Notes: generated from the sequence alone by a model not told the origin. A stretch of 64,000 nucleotides of DNA from Streptomyces sp. NBC_01476 (GCF_036227265.1 NZ_CP109446.1:1029501-1093500); one strand, 5' to 3'; positions 45,555 through 54,223 are shown, numbered from the stretch's first letter. Translations and numbers: made by a program.

Positions 45555-46525
45555 CGTCCGGCCTGCCGCTGCTCACGGGTGCTGCGCAGGTAGACCGCCG
45601 CGAACACCACCGCCACCAGGATCAGCAGATTGCCCACCGCGGCTCCGCGGCCGAAGAGCAGCTGCTGGAAGGAGAGGTTGTAGGCGAAGGTGGTCAGCGT
45701 CTGCGAGGAGCCGGCCGGGCCGCCCTGGGTGAGGATCATGATCACATCGAAGACCTTGATCGTGTAGATCAGCCCGAGGGTGAGCACCACCGCGGTGACC
45801 GGGCGCAGCAGCGGCAGCGTGATGTGCCGGAACCGGTGCCAGGCGTTCGCGCCGTCGAGTGCCGCGGCCTCGTACAGCTCGCCGGGGATCGCCTGCAGGC
45901 CGCCGTAGAGGATCACCATGTTGAACGGGATGCCGACCCAGATGTTGACCAGGGTCACGGCGATCAGTGAGTCATGGGTGCTGGCCAGCCAGGGGATCGG
46001 GTGACTGGCCAGGTGAAGCTGCAGCAGGACGTGGTTGAGCACGCCGGAGTCGGTGTCGAGGATCCACCGCCAGGCGGTGCCGGAGACCACCAGCGGCAGC
46101 AGCCACGGCACCAGCAGCAGGGAGCGCAGCGGCCCGCCCAGCGGGAACCGGCGGTTGAAGAAGACCGCGAGCGCCAGACCGATGGCGAACTGGAAGACCA
46201 GCGAACCGGCGGTGAACAGCGCGGTGTTGAGGACGGTGCGGCCGAAGTGGCTGTCGTGCAGGACGGCCGTGTAGTTGGCCCAGCCGACGTAGGGCGCCAC
46301 TCCGGTGTAGAAGGAGGAGACCGTGTAGTTCTGGAAGCCCATCCGGATGCTGCCGGCCAGCGGGTAGAGATAGAAGCCGGCGACGTACAGCCAGGCGGGC
46401 ACCACGAAGGCGACGGCCGCCCAGCGGGCCCTGTGCCGGCGGTGGTTGCCCGTCGGTCCGGCCTGCGGGGAGCCGTCGGTCCGGCCGGCCGGGCGCAGTG
46501 CGGCCCGGGCCGCGGTGGTGGACAT
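45551..46525 (-). CDS. Carbohydrate ABC transporter permease (MalF-type)
   Basis: 324 residues, six transmembrane segments. EAA loop: ELYEAAALDGANAWHRFRHITLPLLRPVT near 235. It lies 10 bp after the binding-protein gene and overlaps the MalG-type partner by 4 nt, so the permeases are translated together. Arg/Ala-rich cytoplasmic N-terminus of about 30 residues. Confidence 0.92.
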   Translation of the reverse strand: MSTTAARAALRPAGRTDGSPQAGPTGNHRRHRARWAAVAFVVPAWLYVAGFYLYPLAGSIRMGFQNYTVSSFYTGVAPYVGWANYTAVLHDSHFGRTVLNTALFTAGSLVFQFAIGLALAVFFNRRFPLGGPLRSLLLVPWLLPLVVSGTAWRWILDTDSGVLNHVLLQLHLASHPIPWLASTHDSLIAVTLVNIWVGIPFNMVILYGGLQAIPGELYEAAALDGANAWHRFRHITLPLLRPVTAVVLTLGLIYTIKVFDVIMILTQGGPAGSSQTLTTFAYNLSFQQLLFGRGAAVGNLLILVAVVFAAVYLRSTREQRQAGR

Positions 46526-46535
46526 CGGGCCGTCC

Positions 46536-47795
46536 CTAGTTCTTCGCCGCGGACTGGGCCTGCGACAGTGCCGCCTTGGGGTCCTTGCCCCCGGCCAGCG
46601 CCGACTGGATCGCGTCCGCGAGCGCCTGGCTGACCTTGGGGTAGGCGGTGCCCAGTTCGGTGGTCCGCGCCCTGGCGGTGGCGACCTCCTGGACGAAAGC
46701 GGCCATCTGCGGGTCGCTGGTGGCGAGTTGGGCGGCCGCCTGCTGGTTGCTCGGGATGTAGCCGGCGTCCTTGGCCCACGTGGCGCTCTCGTCGTGTCCG
46801 AGCAGGCACTTGACCACCTTGACGGCGTTCGCCTCGCGGGCGGCGTTGCTGTGCCCGACGGTCCACACCTCGCCGCCGAGCGGGGTGACCGGTTTCGCCG
46901 ACGCGGCCGGAACCGGGATCGGCACCACCCCGAAGTGGAGGTCCTTCTTGGCGTTGAGGGTCGGCAGCTGCCAGGGGCCGTTGACCATCATCGCCGCGTT
47001 GCCCGCCAGGAACTGGTCGTTGACGTCGGCCTGGGTCCAGGTGACCACCGACTTGGACGCGGCGCCCGAGCCGACCAGGTCCTTCCACAGGCTGAGCGCC
47101 TGCACGGCCTGCGGGGAGTCCAGCTGCTTGAGGTCCGCGCCCGCGGTCCAGAAGAACGGTTCGAACTGGAAGGTGCCCTCCTCGTTGCCGACCGCGCTGA
47201 ACGCCAGGCCGTAGCGGGGGCTTTGCGTGAGCTTCTTGGCGTCGGTCTTCAACTCCTGCCAGGTGGCGGGCGGTTGCAGGCCGGCCTGGGTGAACGCGTC
47301 CTTGTTGTAGTAGAGGGCGAGTCCGTTGACGCCGGGCGCTATGCCGTAGGTCTGGCCCTGGTACTGCCCGGCCGCGACGATCGACGGGTAGAGGCCGCTG
47401 GTGGTCAGGCCCGCCTTGGAGAGCGACACCAGGCCGCCGGTGGCGGCGAGTTGCTGCAGATCGGGGTTGTCGATCAGGGCCAGGTCGGGCAGCGAGCGGG
47501 CGGATGCCTGCTGGAGCAGCTTGGGCAGGAACTGGTCGCGCGGCACCTGCTGGTGCTTGATCTTCACCCCCACCTGGGTGGCGCACTCGTCGAGGATCGC
47601 GGGCAGCTGGGTGTTCTGCGGGGCCGCGTCGTAGTAGTCCATCTCGGTCAGGCTGCCGGCGTCACCGCCGGAGCCGCCGCTGCCGGTGCCGCAGGCGGCC
47701 AGCAGCAGGGCGCCCGCGGCGGCGAGCACGGCCGCCGTGCCGGGTCTGGCGATCGGGTGCGATGGACGGGAACGACGGGAGGGCATGCGGCTCAT
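46536..47795 (-). CDS. Sugar-binding lipoprotein of the ABC importer
   Basis: 419 residues from ATG 47795 (MSRMPSRRSR). Lipobox LLLAAC places the lipid-modified cysteine near residue 35. The mature part is a cluster B (MalE-like) binding protein: PDLALIDNPDLQQLA, YGIAPGVNGLALYYNKDAF and the C-terminal AIQSALAGGKDPKAALSQAQ. It delivers an oligosaccharide to the two permeases. The operator TCGAATCGATTCGA overlaps its ribosome-binding region, so the LacI protein upstream should block it directly. Ligand unknown; the enzymes suggest a xylose- or glucose-containing oligosaccharide. Confidence 0.92.
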   Translation of the reverse strand: MSRMPSRRSRPSHPIARPGTAAVLAAAGALLLAACGTGSGGSGGDAGSLTEMDYYDAAPQNTQLPAILDECATQVGVKIKHQQVPRDQFLPKLLQQASARSLPDLALIDNPDLQQLAATGGLVSLSKAGLTTSGLYPSIVAAGQYQGQTYGIAPGVNGLALYYNKDAFTQAGLQPPATWQELKTDAKKLTQSPRYGLAFSAVGNEEGTFQFEPFFWTAGADLKQLDSPQAVQALSLWKDLVGSGAASKSVVTWTQADVNDQFLAGNAAMMVNGPWQLPTLNAKKDLHFGVVPIPVPAASAKPVTPLGGEVWTVGHSNAAREANAVKVVKCLLGHDESATWAKDAGYIPSNQQAAAQLATSDPQMAAFVQEVATARARTTELGTAYPKVSQALADAIQSALAGGKDPKAALSQAQSAAKN

Positions 47796-47805
47796 GACGT
47801 GCCTT

Positions 47806-47819
47806 TCGAATCGATTCGA
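47806..47819. promoter_or_regulatory. LacI operator TCGAATCGATTCGA
   Basis: Perfect 14-bp palindrome 11 nt upstream of the binding-protein ATG. A TCGAA-N4-TTCGA copy recurs before the LacI gene (48951-48964). Confidence 0.75.
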
Positions 47820-47893
47820 CAGTGCGTCGGAAGTGCGGGGGCCGAACGGGCGGCGGGTGGTGGGTGGTTCGGGGCAGAGGGGGGCGGGGTGGC

Positions 47894-48907
47894 CTAACCG
47901 CGGCCGGCCGGACCGGTGCTCGCGCGGATCTTGAGGGTGGGTGCCAGCAGCGACTCGGCGGGCAGCTCCTCCCCCTCGATCCGGCGGGCCAGACTGCGTA
48001 CGGCCGCCCGCGCCAGCTCCTCGGCGGGCAGCGAGACCGAGGTCAGCGGCGGATCGCACCGCTCGGCCTCGTCGTCGGGACAGATCGCGATCACCGAGAT
48101 GTCGCCGGGGACCCGCAGACCGAGCCCGGCCAGGCGGTCCATCACCAGGGGCAGCGCCCGCTCGTTGTAGACGATCAGGGCGGTCAGGTCGGGCTGCCGG
48201 GCCAGCAGGTCGTCCAGGGCGCGGACCACTCCGCCGGGCGCGGTGTCGCAGGCCGCCCAGACACTGGACTGCCCGCGCGCGGCCAGCGCGTCGGTGACCG
48301 TCTCGCGGGCGTGGATCGCGTACGCCACGTCCCGTCCGAAGGCTTCCGGCGCCTGCCCGAGGTAGCCGACCGCCGTGTGGCCGGCCTCGTCGAGGTGCTC
48401 CGCGCAGGCCCGGGCGGCGAGCGCGAAGTCGAAGTCCACCCGCGGCAGTCCGTGCGGGTCGTCAGGGGTGCCGACCACGACCGCGGGGCACTTCAGACGG
48501 GTGAGCAGCGGGATGCGCGGGTCGCTGCGCTGCACCTCCATCAGCATCACCCCGTCGACCAGGGCGCTGGCCACCGCGTCCCTGATCGCCGCCTCGCCGT
48601 CGTCGTCGGTGAGCATCAGGACCTTCAGGCCGCTCTCCTGAGCCGCCGTCAGGGCCGCCCAGACGTACGGCATCTGCACCTGGTTGTGCGGGCCGTAGAC
48701 CATCGGCAGCGCCATCGCGATCACCCCGGTGCGGCGGGTGCGGATGGACCTGGCGCCGGCGTGCGGCCGGAACCCCAGTACGGCGATGCTGCGTTCGACC
48801 CGCTTGATGGTCTCCGCGGAGATGGTCCGGTTGCCGCTGAGCACATAGCTGACCGTGCTGCGGGAGACGCCCGCGTGCCGGGCCACGTCCGCGATCGTCA
48901 CCGTCAT
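47894..48907 (-). CDS. LacI-family repressor of the sugar uptake operon
   Basis: 337 residues. Helix-turn-helix IADVARHAGVSRSTVSYVLSGNRTIS (5-30) and hinge RSIRTRRTG. Effector domain with VIAMALPMVYGPHN, VDGVMLMEV and DLTALIVYNERALPLVMD. It lies 98 bp upstream of the binding-protein gene on the same strand. Both genes carry a TCGAA-N4-TTCGA palindrome, so it probably represses itself and the operon, with the imported sugar as inducer. Confidence 0.92.
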   Translation of the reverse strand: MTVTIADVARHAGVSRSTVSYVLSGNRTISAETIKRVERSIAVLGFRPHAGARSIRTRRTGVIAMALPMVYGPHNQVQMPYVWAALTAAQESGLKVLMLTDDDGEAAIRDAVASALVDGVMLMEVQRSDPRIPLLTRLKCPAVVVGTPDDPHGLPRVDFDFALAARACAEHLDEAGHTAVGYLGQAPEAFGRDVAYAIHARETVTDALAARGQSSVWAACDTAPGGVVRALDDLLARQPDLTALIVYNERALPLVMDRLAGLGLRVPGDISVIAICPDDEAERCDPPLTSVSLPAEELARAAVRSLARRIEGEELPAESLLAPTLKIRASTGPAGRG

Positions 48908-48950
48908 CGGTGGGTGTCTCCTGTCGTGCCGTACCGGTCCGCCCCGAGTG

Positions 48951-48964
48951 TCGAACTGATTCGA
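48951..48964. promoter_or_regulatory. LacI operator TCGAACTGATTCGA
   Basis: Same half-sites and spacing as 47806-47819, 44 nt upstream of the LacI start. Autoregulation predicted. Confidence 0.72.
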
Positions 48965-49029
48965 CTGGGGCGAATGGCCGTGAACTTAGCACCGCCCCAG
49001 GGCCGCTACAAGAGATCGCGCAGAAGGTT

Positions 49030-49056
49030 CTGGACCCGCCGTTCCGGCGGGTCCAG
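49030..49056. terminator. Terminator after the MFS gene
   Basis: 12-bp perfect stem CTGGACCCGCCG / CGGCGGGTCCAG with a TTC loop, 24 bp after the MFS stop. Confidence 0.85.
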
Positions 49057-49080
49057 TCGGTGTGCGAGGAGTGCGGAAGG

Positions 49081-50634
49081 TCAGCGCCGGCCGGCCTGCT
49101 CGGTCGGCTCGGCCGGGCCTGCGGGGCCTGCGGGGTCCGCCGGGTCCGCCGGGTCCGCCTGCTCCGCCGACGAGAGCGGGGTGGCGATGTCCTCAAGCGA
49201 GCGCCCCTCCGCCTTCACCGCGAGGAACGCCGCGACCAGGCCGGCCGCGCACATCAGGGACGCGCCGATGCAGAACGCCAGCACGGTGTCGCCGACCTTC
49301 CCCGACTTGGTGAGGTCGGCGAAGACCAGCGGGCCGGTGATGCCGCCGGCCGCCGTACCGATCGCGTAGAAGAAGGCGATGGCCATCGCCCGGGTCTCCA
49401 TCGGGAAGATCTCCGAGACGGTGAGGTAGGCGCTGCTGGCGCCGGCCGACGCGAAGAAGAGCACCACGCACCAGCAGGCGGTGAGCGAGGTGGCGTCGAG
49501 CGAACCGCGGTCGAAGAGCCAGGCGGTGACAAAGAGCAGGGCGCCGGAGATCAGATAGGTGGAGGAGATCATCACCCGCCGGCCGACGGTGTCGAAGAGC
49601 CGGCCGAGCAGCAGCGGGCCGAGGAAGTTGCCGGCCGCGATGACCGCGAAGTAGTAGCCGGTGCTGCCGGTGCCGACGTCGAAGAAGGTGGTGAGGATGG
49701 CGCCGAAACCGAAGGTGATGGCGTTGTAGAGGAACGCCTGACCGATGAAGAGCGACAGACCCAGCACCGAGCGCCGGGTGTACTTGGTGAAGACGGTCCT
49801 GGCGATGATCCCGAAGCCGATGCCGGCCCGCTGGTGGATGGTGATCGTCCCCGCGGGGGACGGCAGCTTCCCGCCCTTCTCCCGCTCCACCTCCTTCTCC
49901 ACCTCGGTGACCAGACGGTCCGCCTCGTCGCCGTAGCCGTGGATGAACTGCCAGCGCGGACTCTCCGGCACATGCCGGCGGACCAGCAGGATCACCAGGC
50001 CGAGCACCACGCCGAGCGCGAAGGTGAGCCGCCAGCCGACGTTCTCCGGGAAGATCGAGGTGTTCAGCGCGACGATCGACAGCAGCGAGCCGCCGACCGC
50101 GCCGAGCCAGTAACTGCCGTTGATGATCAGGTCCACCCGGCCGCGGTACTTGGACGGGATCAGCTCGTCGATCGCCGAGTTGATGGCCGCGTACTCACCG
50201 CCGATACCGAAACCGGTCAGGAAGCGGAAGGTGAAGAACCACCAGGGCGCGAAGGAGACCGCGGTCAGCGCGGTCGCGGTGAGATACACCGCGAGGGTGA
50301 TCATGAAGAGCTTCTTCCGGCCGAACCGGTCGGTGAGCCAGCCGAAGAAGAGGGCACCGGAGCAGGCGCCTGCTACGTAGAGGGCGGCGGCGATGCCGGT
50401 GATCTGCGCCGAGGTGACGCTCAGACCGCTGCCGGGTTCTGACAGGCGCCCGGCGATGTTGCCGACCGTCGTCACCTCAAGACCGTCCAGAATCCAGACC
50501 GTCCCGAGTCCGATCACGATCATCCAGTGCCAGCGCGACCATGGCAGGCGGTCGAGCCGGGCCGGAACGCCCGTGGTGATGGTGCCGAGTACCGGGCCGG
50601 CGGACGCCGGTTGCGGTGCGGACGTCTGGGCCAT
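49081..50634 (-). CDS. MFS transporter, sugar-porter/organic-solute type
   Basis: 517 residues, 12 transmembrane segments. Motif A-type loops: WLTDRFGRKKLFMI (after TM2) and GRLFDTVGRRVMISS (after TM8). VPESPRW is the sugar-porter PESPR motif after TM6. A central cytoplasmic loop carries Lys/Glu-rich sequence. The tail has repeated ADP/AGP tripeptides from a short DNA tandem repeat. The start carries 12 nt fully complementary to the 16S rRNA 3' end (AAGGAGGTGATC, 50639-50650), an exceptionally strong ribosome site. Substrate unknown. Confidence 0.9.
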   Translation of the reverse strand: MAQTSAPQPASAGPVLGTITTGVPARLDRLPWSRWHWMIVIGLGTVWILDGLEVTTVGNIAGRLSEPGSGLSVTSAQITGIAAALYVAGACSGALFFGWLTDRFGRKKLFMITLAVYLTATALTAVSFAPWWFFTFRFLTGFGIGGEYAAINSAIDELIPSKYRGRVDLIINGSYWLGAVGGSLLSIVALNTSIFPENVGWRLTFALGVVLGLVILLVRRHVPESPRWQFIHGYGDEADRLVTEVEKEVEREKGGKLPSPAGTITIHQRAGIGFGIIARTVFTKYTRRSVLGLSLFIGQAFLYNAITFGFGAILTTFFDVGTGSTGYYFAVIAAGNFLGPLLLGRLFDTVGRRVMISSTYLISGALLFVTAWLFDRGSLDATSLTACWCVVLFFASAGASSAYLTVSEIFPMETRAMAIAFFYAIGTAAGGITGPLVFADLTKSGKVGDTVLAFCIGASLMCAAGLVAAFLAVKAEGRSLEDIATPLSSAEQADPADPADPAGPAGPAEPTEQAGRR

Positions 50635-50638
50635 GGAA

Positions 50639-50650
50639 GATCACCTCCTT
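50639..50650 (-). promoter_or_regulatory. Maximal Shine-Dalgarno sequence
   Basis: AAGGAGGTGATC on the minus strand, full complement of the anti-SD region, AAGGAGG core 9 nt before the MFS ATG. Confidence 0.8.
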
Positions 50651-50798
50651 GCCGGTCAGTCTCACACCGGCCGTCCGCCCTCGCGCGGCGGCCGCTTCTA
50701 GGGGAGGAGGGCCGCCACCATGGTGGAGCAGCCCGCCGTTCCCCGGCCGTACGTTTGTCCCGAACGGTGGGCGGTACGCATCCCGGAAGGAAGACACC

Positions 50799-51539
50799 GT
50801 GCAGATCGCATTTCGGACGACACTCCAGGAGGCCCACGACACGCTGGTCCCCGATCTCGGCGGGCGGCACGGGCCGTTGCCACCGCTGATGCTCGGACTG
50901 ACCGTGGTCACCGGGCTGGTCGACGCCTTCAGTTATCTGGCGCTGGGTCATGTCTTCGTGGCGAACATGACGGGAAACGTCGTCTTCATGGCCTTCTCGC
51001 TGGCCGGGGCGAGCGGCTTCTCGGTGCTGGCGTCGGTGCTGTCGCTGGTGTCCTTCGCGGTCGGGGCGGCGGGCGGCGGGCTGCTGATCCACCGGGTGAC
51101 CACGCACCGCGGGAAGCTCCTGCTGGCGGGCACCGGGCTCCAGGTGGTGCTGGTGCTGGCCGCGTGGCTGATCGGCCTTTGGGTCGGCCTGCCGGCCGGC
51201 GGCGGCGACCGCTGGGCGCTGATCGTGGTGCTCGGGCTGGCGATGGGCCTGCAGAACGCGGTGGTCCGCCGATTGGCGGTACCCGATCTGACCACCACCG
51301 TGCTCACGATGACGGTCACCGGCATCGCCTCGGACGCGCGGCTGGCGGGAGGCACGTCGAGCAAGGCGGGCCGGCGGCTGCTGTCGGCGCTGGCGATGTT
51401 CCTGGGGGCGCTGGCCGGGGCGGCGCTGATCGGGCACGGCCACGCCGATCTGCCGCTGCTCTTCGCCTGGGTGGCGCTGACGCTGGTGGTCGCGGGCCTG
51501 CTGCCGCACCGCCGTTCGACGCTCGCCTGGACGCAGTGA
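50799..51539 (+). CDS. DUF1275 (YoaK-like) membrane protein
   Basis: 246 residues from GTG 50799, preceded by GGAAGGAAG. About six hydrophobic segments. The family signature is visible: GLTVVTGLVDAFSYLALGHVFVANMTGNVVF near the start and MGLQNAVVRRLAVPDLTTTVLTMTVTG in the middle. Function of DUF1275 proteins is unknown, presumably transport. Divergent from the MFS gene at 50634; a shared regulator is possible but none is adjacent. Confidence 0.88.
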   Translation: MQIAFRTTLQEAHDTLVPDLGGRHGPLPPLMLGLTVVTGLVDAFSYLALGHVFVANMTGNVVFMAFSLAGASGFSVLASVLSLVSFAVGAAGGGLLIHRVTTHRGKLLLAGTGLQVVLVLAAWLIGLWVGLPAGGGDRWALIVVLGLAMGLQNAVVRRLAVPDLTTTVLTMTVTGIASDARLAGGTSSKAGRRLLSALAMFLGALAGAALIGHGHADLPLLFAWVALTLVVAGLLPHRRSTLAWTQ

Positions 51540-51569
51540 GGATTTCTCCGCGGCGGATGCCGGCGCGGA

Positions 51570-51596
51570 TGTCGATCCGGGCGGTTCCCGGTCGTC
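51570..51596 (+). promoter_or_regulatory. Candidate ECF42 promoter, TGTCGA-N17-CGTC
   Basis: TGTCGA (51570-51575), 17-bp spacer, CGTC (51593-51596), about 115 nt upstream of the DGPF gene. It matches the ECF42 promoter motif as I recall it from S. venezuelae work (TGTCGA; CGA/TC). Suggests autoregulation. Confidence 0.55.
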
Positions 51597-51634
51597 GTAG
51601 GAACAGGTGGCGGTGCCGGACACCCACGGCGCCG

Positions 51635-51695
51635 CACCGCACCGTACGCAGTGGTCCGCACACCGCACGCAGCGGACCGCACCACACCGCACACC
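51635..51695. repeat. Degenerate CCGCAC-rich repeats in the DGPF leader
   Basis: Short units such as CCGCACCGCAC and ACCGCACGCAG-CGGACCGCAC recur irregularly between the predicted promoter and the DGPF ATG. Probably slipped-strand expansion; no function assigned. Confidence 0.5.
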
Positions 51696-51708
51696 AGGGA
51701 GTACCGCC

Positions 51709-52038
51709 ATGAAGTACCTGTTGCTGATCTGCAGTGAGGGCGAGGGCTACGACGCGACCGAGCAGGAGCTGGACGCCGGGCCGTGGGTCGAGGAGATGGA
51801 CGGGCGCGGGGTCCGGCTGACCGGCAACCGCACGCGTCCGGCCGCCGACGCCACCACGGTCCGGGTCAGGGACGGCGCCCAGCTCGTCACCGACGGCCCG
51901 TACGCCGAGACCAAGGAGCAGATGGCCGGCTTCGACATCATCGACTGCGCCGACCTCGACGAGGCGATCGAGATCGCCTCGAAGCACCCGGTCGCGCGCT
52001 ACGGAATGATCGAGATCCGCCCGTTCTGGACGGACTGA
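51709..52038 (+). CDS. YCII-related DGPF-type protein
   Basis: 109 residues. The DGPF signature appears as DGPYAETKEQMAGF (about 64-77). DGPF proteins are small ferredoxin-like folds, unknown in reaction, that accompany ECF42 sigma factors. ATG 51709 follows CAGGGAG. The sigma gene starts 78 bp downstream, so the two are probably one transcript. Confidence 0.88.
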   Translation: MKYLLLICSEGEGYDATEQELDAGPWVEEMDGRGVRLTGNRTRPAADATTVRVRDGAQLVTDGPYAETKEQMAGFDIIDCADLDEAIEIASKHPVARYGMIEIRPFWTD

Positions 52039-52115
52039 CCGCGCACCGGGGCACGGCGGCCGGGGTACGGAACGGGGTACCGGCCGCCGGCCGCCGCCCG
52101 GAGGAGAGGAGTCTC

Positions 52116-53345
52116 GTGGACCGGGTGAAGGAAGCCGTCGCCGACGCCTGGGGGGAGGAGTGGGGACGTGTGGTGGCCGCGGTGATCCGGCAGACCGGGG
52201 ACTGGGATCTCGCCGAGGAGTGCGCGCAGGACGCGTTCGAGCGGGCACTGGAGCGGTGGCCGCGGGACGGGGTGCCGGGACGGCCGGGGGCGTGGCTGAC
52301 CACGACGGCCAGGCACCGCGCGCTGGACGTACTGCGCCGGCGGGCCAACGAGACGGCCAAGCTGCGCGAGGCGGCCCGGCTGGCGCCCGGGCCGGCGCCG
52401 GTGCCGGCCGACGGGGCCGTGCCGGACGACCGGCTGCGGCTGATCTTCACCTGCTGCCACCCCGCGCTGCCGCCGGCCGCGCAGGTCGCGCTGACCCTGC
52501 GCACGCTCACCGGGCTGAGCACCGCAGAGATCGCGCGGGCGTTCCTGGTGCCGGAACCGACCATGGCGCAGCGGCTGACCCGCGCCAAGAACAAGATCCG
52601 GCACGCGGGCATCCCGTTCCGGGTACCGCCCCGCGAACTGCTGCCGGAGCGCACCTCGGCCGTACTCGCCGTGCTCTACCTGCTCTTCAACGCCGGGTAC
52701 GCCCCCGGTGCCGCCGGCCCCGACCAGCGGCGGATCACCGCGGAGGCGATCCGGCTGAGCCGGCTGCTGGCACGGCTGCTGCCGCAGGAGCCGGAGGCGG
52801 CCGGGCTGCTCGCGCTGATGCTGCTGCACGACGCGCGCGGCGCCGCCCGGACCGACGCGGCCGGTGATCTGGTGCCGCTGGAGGAGCAGGACCGCGGCCG
52901 GTGGGACCGGGAACGGATCGCGGAAGGCACCGCCGTACTGGACGAGGCGCTGGCCGTACGGCAGCCGGGGCCGTACCAGGTGCAGGCCGCGATTGCCGCG
53001 TGTCACGCGGGGGCGGAGACCGCGCAGGCCACCGACTGGCCGCAGATCGCCCTGCTCTACGGGGAGTTGGCGCGGATGGCGCCGAGCCCGGTGGTGGAGC
53101 TGAACCGGGCGGTCGCGGTGGCCATGGCCGAGGGGCCGCGCAAGGGCCTGGAGCTGGTGGAATCCCTCGCGGCAGCGGGGCGGTTGGCGGGCTACCACCT
53201 GCTGCCGGCCACCCGCGCGGACCTGCTGCGCCGGCTCGGCGAGCGCCAACAGGCTGCCGCCGCCTACCGGGAGGCACTGCGCCTGGCCCCGACCGAGGCG
53301 GAACGGCGCTTCCTGGCCCGCCGACTGGCGGAGACCGGCGGCTAG
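52116..53345 (+). CDS. ECF42-type RNA polymerase sigma factor with long C-terminal extension
   Basis: 409 residues from GTG 52116, with GGAGGAGAGGAG. Region 2 spans about 10-75 (DWDLAEECAQDAFERALERWP), region 4 about 115-165 (LSTAEIARAFLVPEPTMAQRLTRAKNKIR). The remaining 240 residues are the helical DUF6596/TPR-like extension (LLALMLLHDARGAARTDAAG, VELNRAVAVAMAEGP). ECF42 members have no anti-sigma factor; the extension is needed for activity, and a DGPF gene lies alongside as here. Confidence 0.92.
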   Translation: MDRVKEAVADAWGEEWGRVVAAVIRQTGDWDLAEECAQDAFERALERWPRDGVPGRPGAWLTTTARHRALDVLRRRANETAKLREAARLAPGPAPVPADGAVPDDRLRLIFTCCHPALPPAAQVALTLRTLTGLSTAEIARAFLVPEPTMAQRLTRAKNKIRHAGIPFRVPPRELLPERTSAVLAVLYLLFNAGYAPGAAGPDQRRITAEAIRLSRLLARLLPQEPEAAGLLALMLLHDARGAARTDAAGDLVPLEEQDRGRWDRERIAEGTAVLDEALAVRQPGPYQVQAAIAACHAGAETAQATDWPQIALLYGELARMAPSPVVELNRAVAVAMAEGPRKGLELVESLAAAGRLAGYHLLPATRADLLRRLGERQQAAAAYREALRLAPTEAERRFLARRLAETGG

Positions 53346-53507
53346 AAGGTCACCGGCCGCCCGCGGAGCAGGCGGGCCACGCCGGACACGGACCGGCCCC
53401 TCGGCCCGCCCGGACACGCGGCGGGCGTGCCAGGCCAGGAGCGCGGGGCCGCCACGGTGGGAGCGGGCCGGTGGGTCCTTGTCCTCGCCCGGCTCGCGGT
53501 GGTGGGC

Positions 53508-54065
53508 TCACTCGTCCGCGCGTACCGCGGGCAGCAGCCGTGCCGCCGGCGGCAGCGGGGCGTGCTCGGGGGAAGTCCGGAGCGCCTGGATCGCGAGGGC
53601 GGCGAAGCGGCGGGAGGCGGCGATCCGCGCGGCAGGTGACGTCGCCTGGATGCCGCTGTTGGCCATGAGGACCAGGATCAGGTCGTCCAGGACGAAGTCC
53701 GGGCGCAGCCGGCCGGCCGCCTTGGCGCGGCGGCCGAGTTCGGCGACCGCGTCCAGCGTGTAGGTGCGGCTCGCGGCGAAATCCATCGCGCGGGGGAAGG
53801 ACGACATGAAGGCCCCGGTGAAGCCCCGGTCGCGTGCGTGCAGCTCGCAGATCTTCTCGATCACCAGGCAGAAGCCGTGCCACGCATCCCGGTCGGCCAG
53901 CCCCTCGTCGACGATGGCGCGGCACGCGCCCAGCTGGTCCCTGAATGCCTCGGTGGCCAGCGTCTCCTTGGTCGGGAACCGGCGGTACAACGTGGCCGGG
54001 CCGACCCCGGCGCGCCGGGCGATCTCCCGCATCGGCACGTTCAAACGGTCGGTCACCGCTCTCAC
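53508..54065 (-). CDS. TetR-family regulator with short N-terminus
   Basis: 185 residues from GTG 54065 (VRAVTDRLN), or 182 from GTG 54056. The recognition part MREIARRAGVGPATLYRRFPTKETL is complete, but the usual first helix (about 15-20 residues before it) is missing. The open frame continues upstream only through a 20-bp palindrome and looks non-coding, so the protein is either genuinely short, leaderless, or truncated by a frameshift. Ligand domain residues are normal. Divergent from the quinone reductase gene, likely its target. Confidence 0.75.
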   Translation of the reverse strand: MRAVTDRLNVPMREIARRAGVGPATLYRRFPTKETLATEAFRDQLGACRAIVDEGLADRDAWHGFCLVIEKICELHARDRGFTGAFMSSFPRAMDFAASRTYTLDAVAELGRRAKAAGRLRPDFVLDDLILVLMANSGIQATSPAARIAASRRFAALAIQALRTSPEHAPLPPAARLLPAVRADE

Positions 54066-54073
54066 TTTAGCCA

Positions 54074-54093
54074 AACGGACGGGGGCGTCCGTT
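54074..54093. promoter_or_regulatory. TetR operator AACGGACG-N4-CGTCCGTT
   Basis: Perfect 8-bp arms, immediately upstream of the TetR start and 198 bp before the oxidoreductase GTG. Probable autoregulatory site. Confidence 0.72.
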
Positions 54094-54223
54094 AACGTCC
54101 GACCGCGTGGGGGCACCGCGCTTCCCGGAGTACGGCCGTGCGGTCCCCCGGATCCGCACCCCGGCCACCGGCGTACGTCGCGGCCCACCGGCCGGCGCCA
54201 GGCCGGTCCCGCAGACCCTCTCG

